Source of the DNA: Bacillota bacterium
GTDB taxonomy: Bacteria; Bacillota; Clostridia; Oscillospirales; Acutalibacteraceae
DNA length: 14,371 nucleotides
Direction: 5' to 3'
Assembly: GCA_023420245.1 (NCBI GenBank)
Contig: JAEZWL010000124.1
Coordinates: 1-14,371 of the forward strand
This document shows, piece by piece, positions 14,364 through 14,371 of the stretch. The first letter of the stretch is position 1. Each line of letters opens with the position of its first letter. The notes under the pieces were generated by a model. It ran no database searches. It saw only the letters and a list, made by a program, of their open reading frames with translations, and was not told where the DNA came from. The position numbers and the translations under genes were made by a program.

Positions 14364-14371
14364 AAAAGGAG
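14364..14371 (+). promoter_or_regulatory. Ribosome binding site of a gene starting beyond the window
   Basis: The window ends in AAAAGGAG, a strong Shine-Dalgarno sequence with no start codon left inside the window at a suitable distance. A plus-strand gene therefore probably begins within the next 5-12 nt. Its product cannot be read here. Confidence 0.65.

Noticed and set aside
14132..14365. Minus-strand frame of 77 codons at the right end
   Set aside because: It covers the perfect plus-strand promoter and terminator hairpin, has no Shine-Dalgarno sequence, and has no domain I recognise.

Overview
This window looks like a defence island of a low-GC Firmicute, most likely a gut Clostridia (Lachnospiraceae/Oscillospiraceae type). 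The reasons are strong GGAGG-type ribosome binding sites, TTGACA/TATAAT promoters, AT-rich intergenic DNA, and the 3' remnant of a large serine recombinase of the kind common in clostridial mobile elements. Base composition is patchy. By hand count GC is 61/100 in the recombinase remnant (131-230), 51/100 inside hsdR (9001-9100) and 30/100 inside the HNH gene at the left (3001-3100), which suggests modules acquired separately.

Layout, left to right. 1-127: short sequence with a 12-bp perfect inverted repeat. 128-439: C-terminal remnant of a serine recombinase (+). 450-496: bidirectional terminator between the converging recombinase remnant and the gene to its right. 610-2435: two minus-strand genes, a 530-aa protein with a PD-(D/E)XK-like nuclease motif and a small Cys-rich protein just upstream of it. 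2436-2990: about 550 bp without a convincing gene but rich in short repeats. 2991-4838: two separate minus-strand HNH nuclease genes; the second has a PUA/EVE-like N-terminus and resembles modification-dependent nucleases. 5028-13487: a tightly packed minus-strand operon hsdM-hsdS-hsdR-ygjP-like metallopeptidase-GIY-YIG/DUF4357, with ATGA overlaps at three of the four junctions. 13610-13807: a small excisionase-type HTH protein heading that operon, with a near-consensus promoter and candidate operator repeats upstream. 13950-14371: a divergent plus-strand regulatory region with a perfect consensus promoter, a 20-codon leader ORF embedded in a large terminator hairpin, and a ribosome binding site at the last bases. 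It is the attenuator leader of a gene that begins just outside the window.

The core is a complete type I restriction-modification system: HsdM and HsdS methylate, and HsdR with them translocates and cuts. It has two co-translated accessory proteins (YgjP-like and GIY-YIG/DUF4357) and is followed by further nucleases (two HNH, one PD-(D/E)XK-like) that could act as stand-alone or modification-dependent restriction. The least described parts are the PD-(D/E)XK/Cys-rich pair at the left and the attenuator with leader peptide at the right edge. All family calls come from reading motifs; no database search was run.
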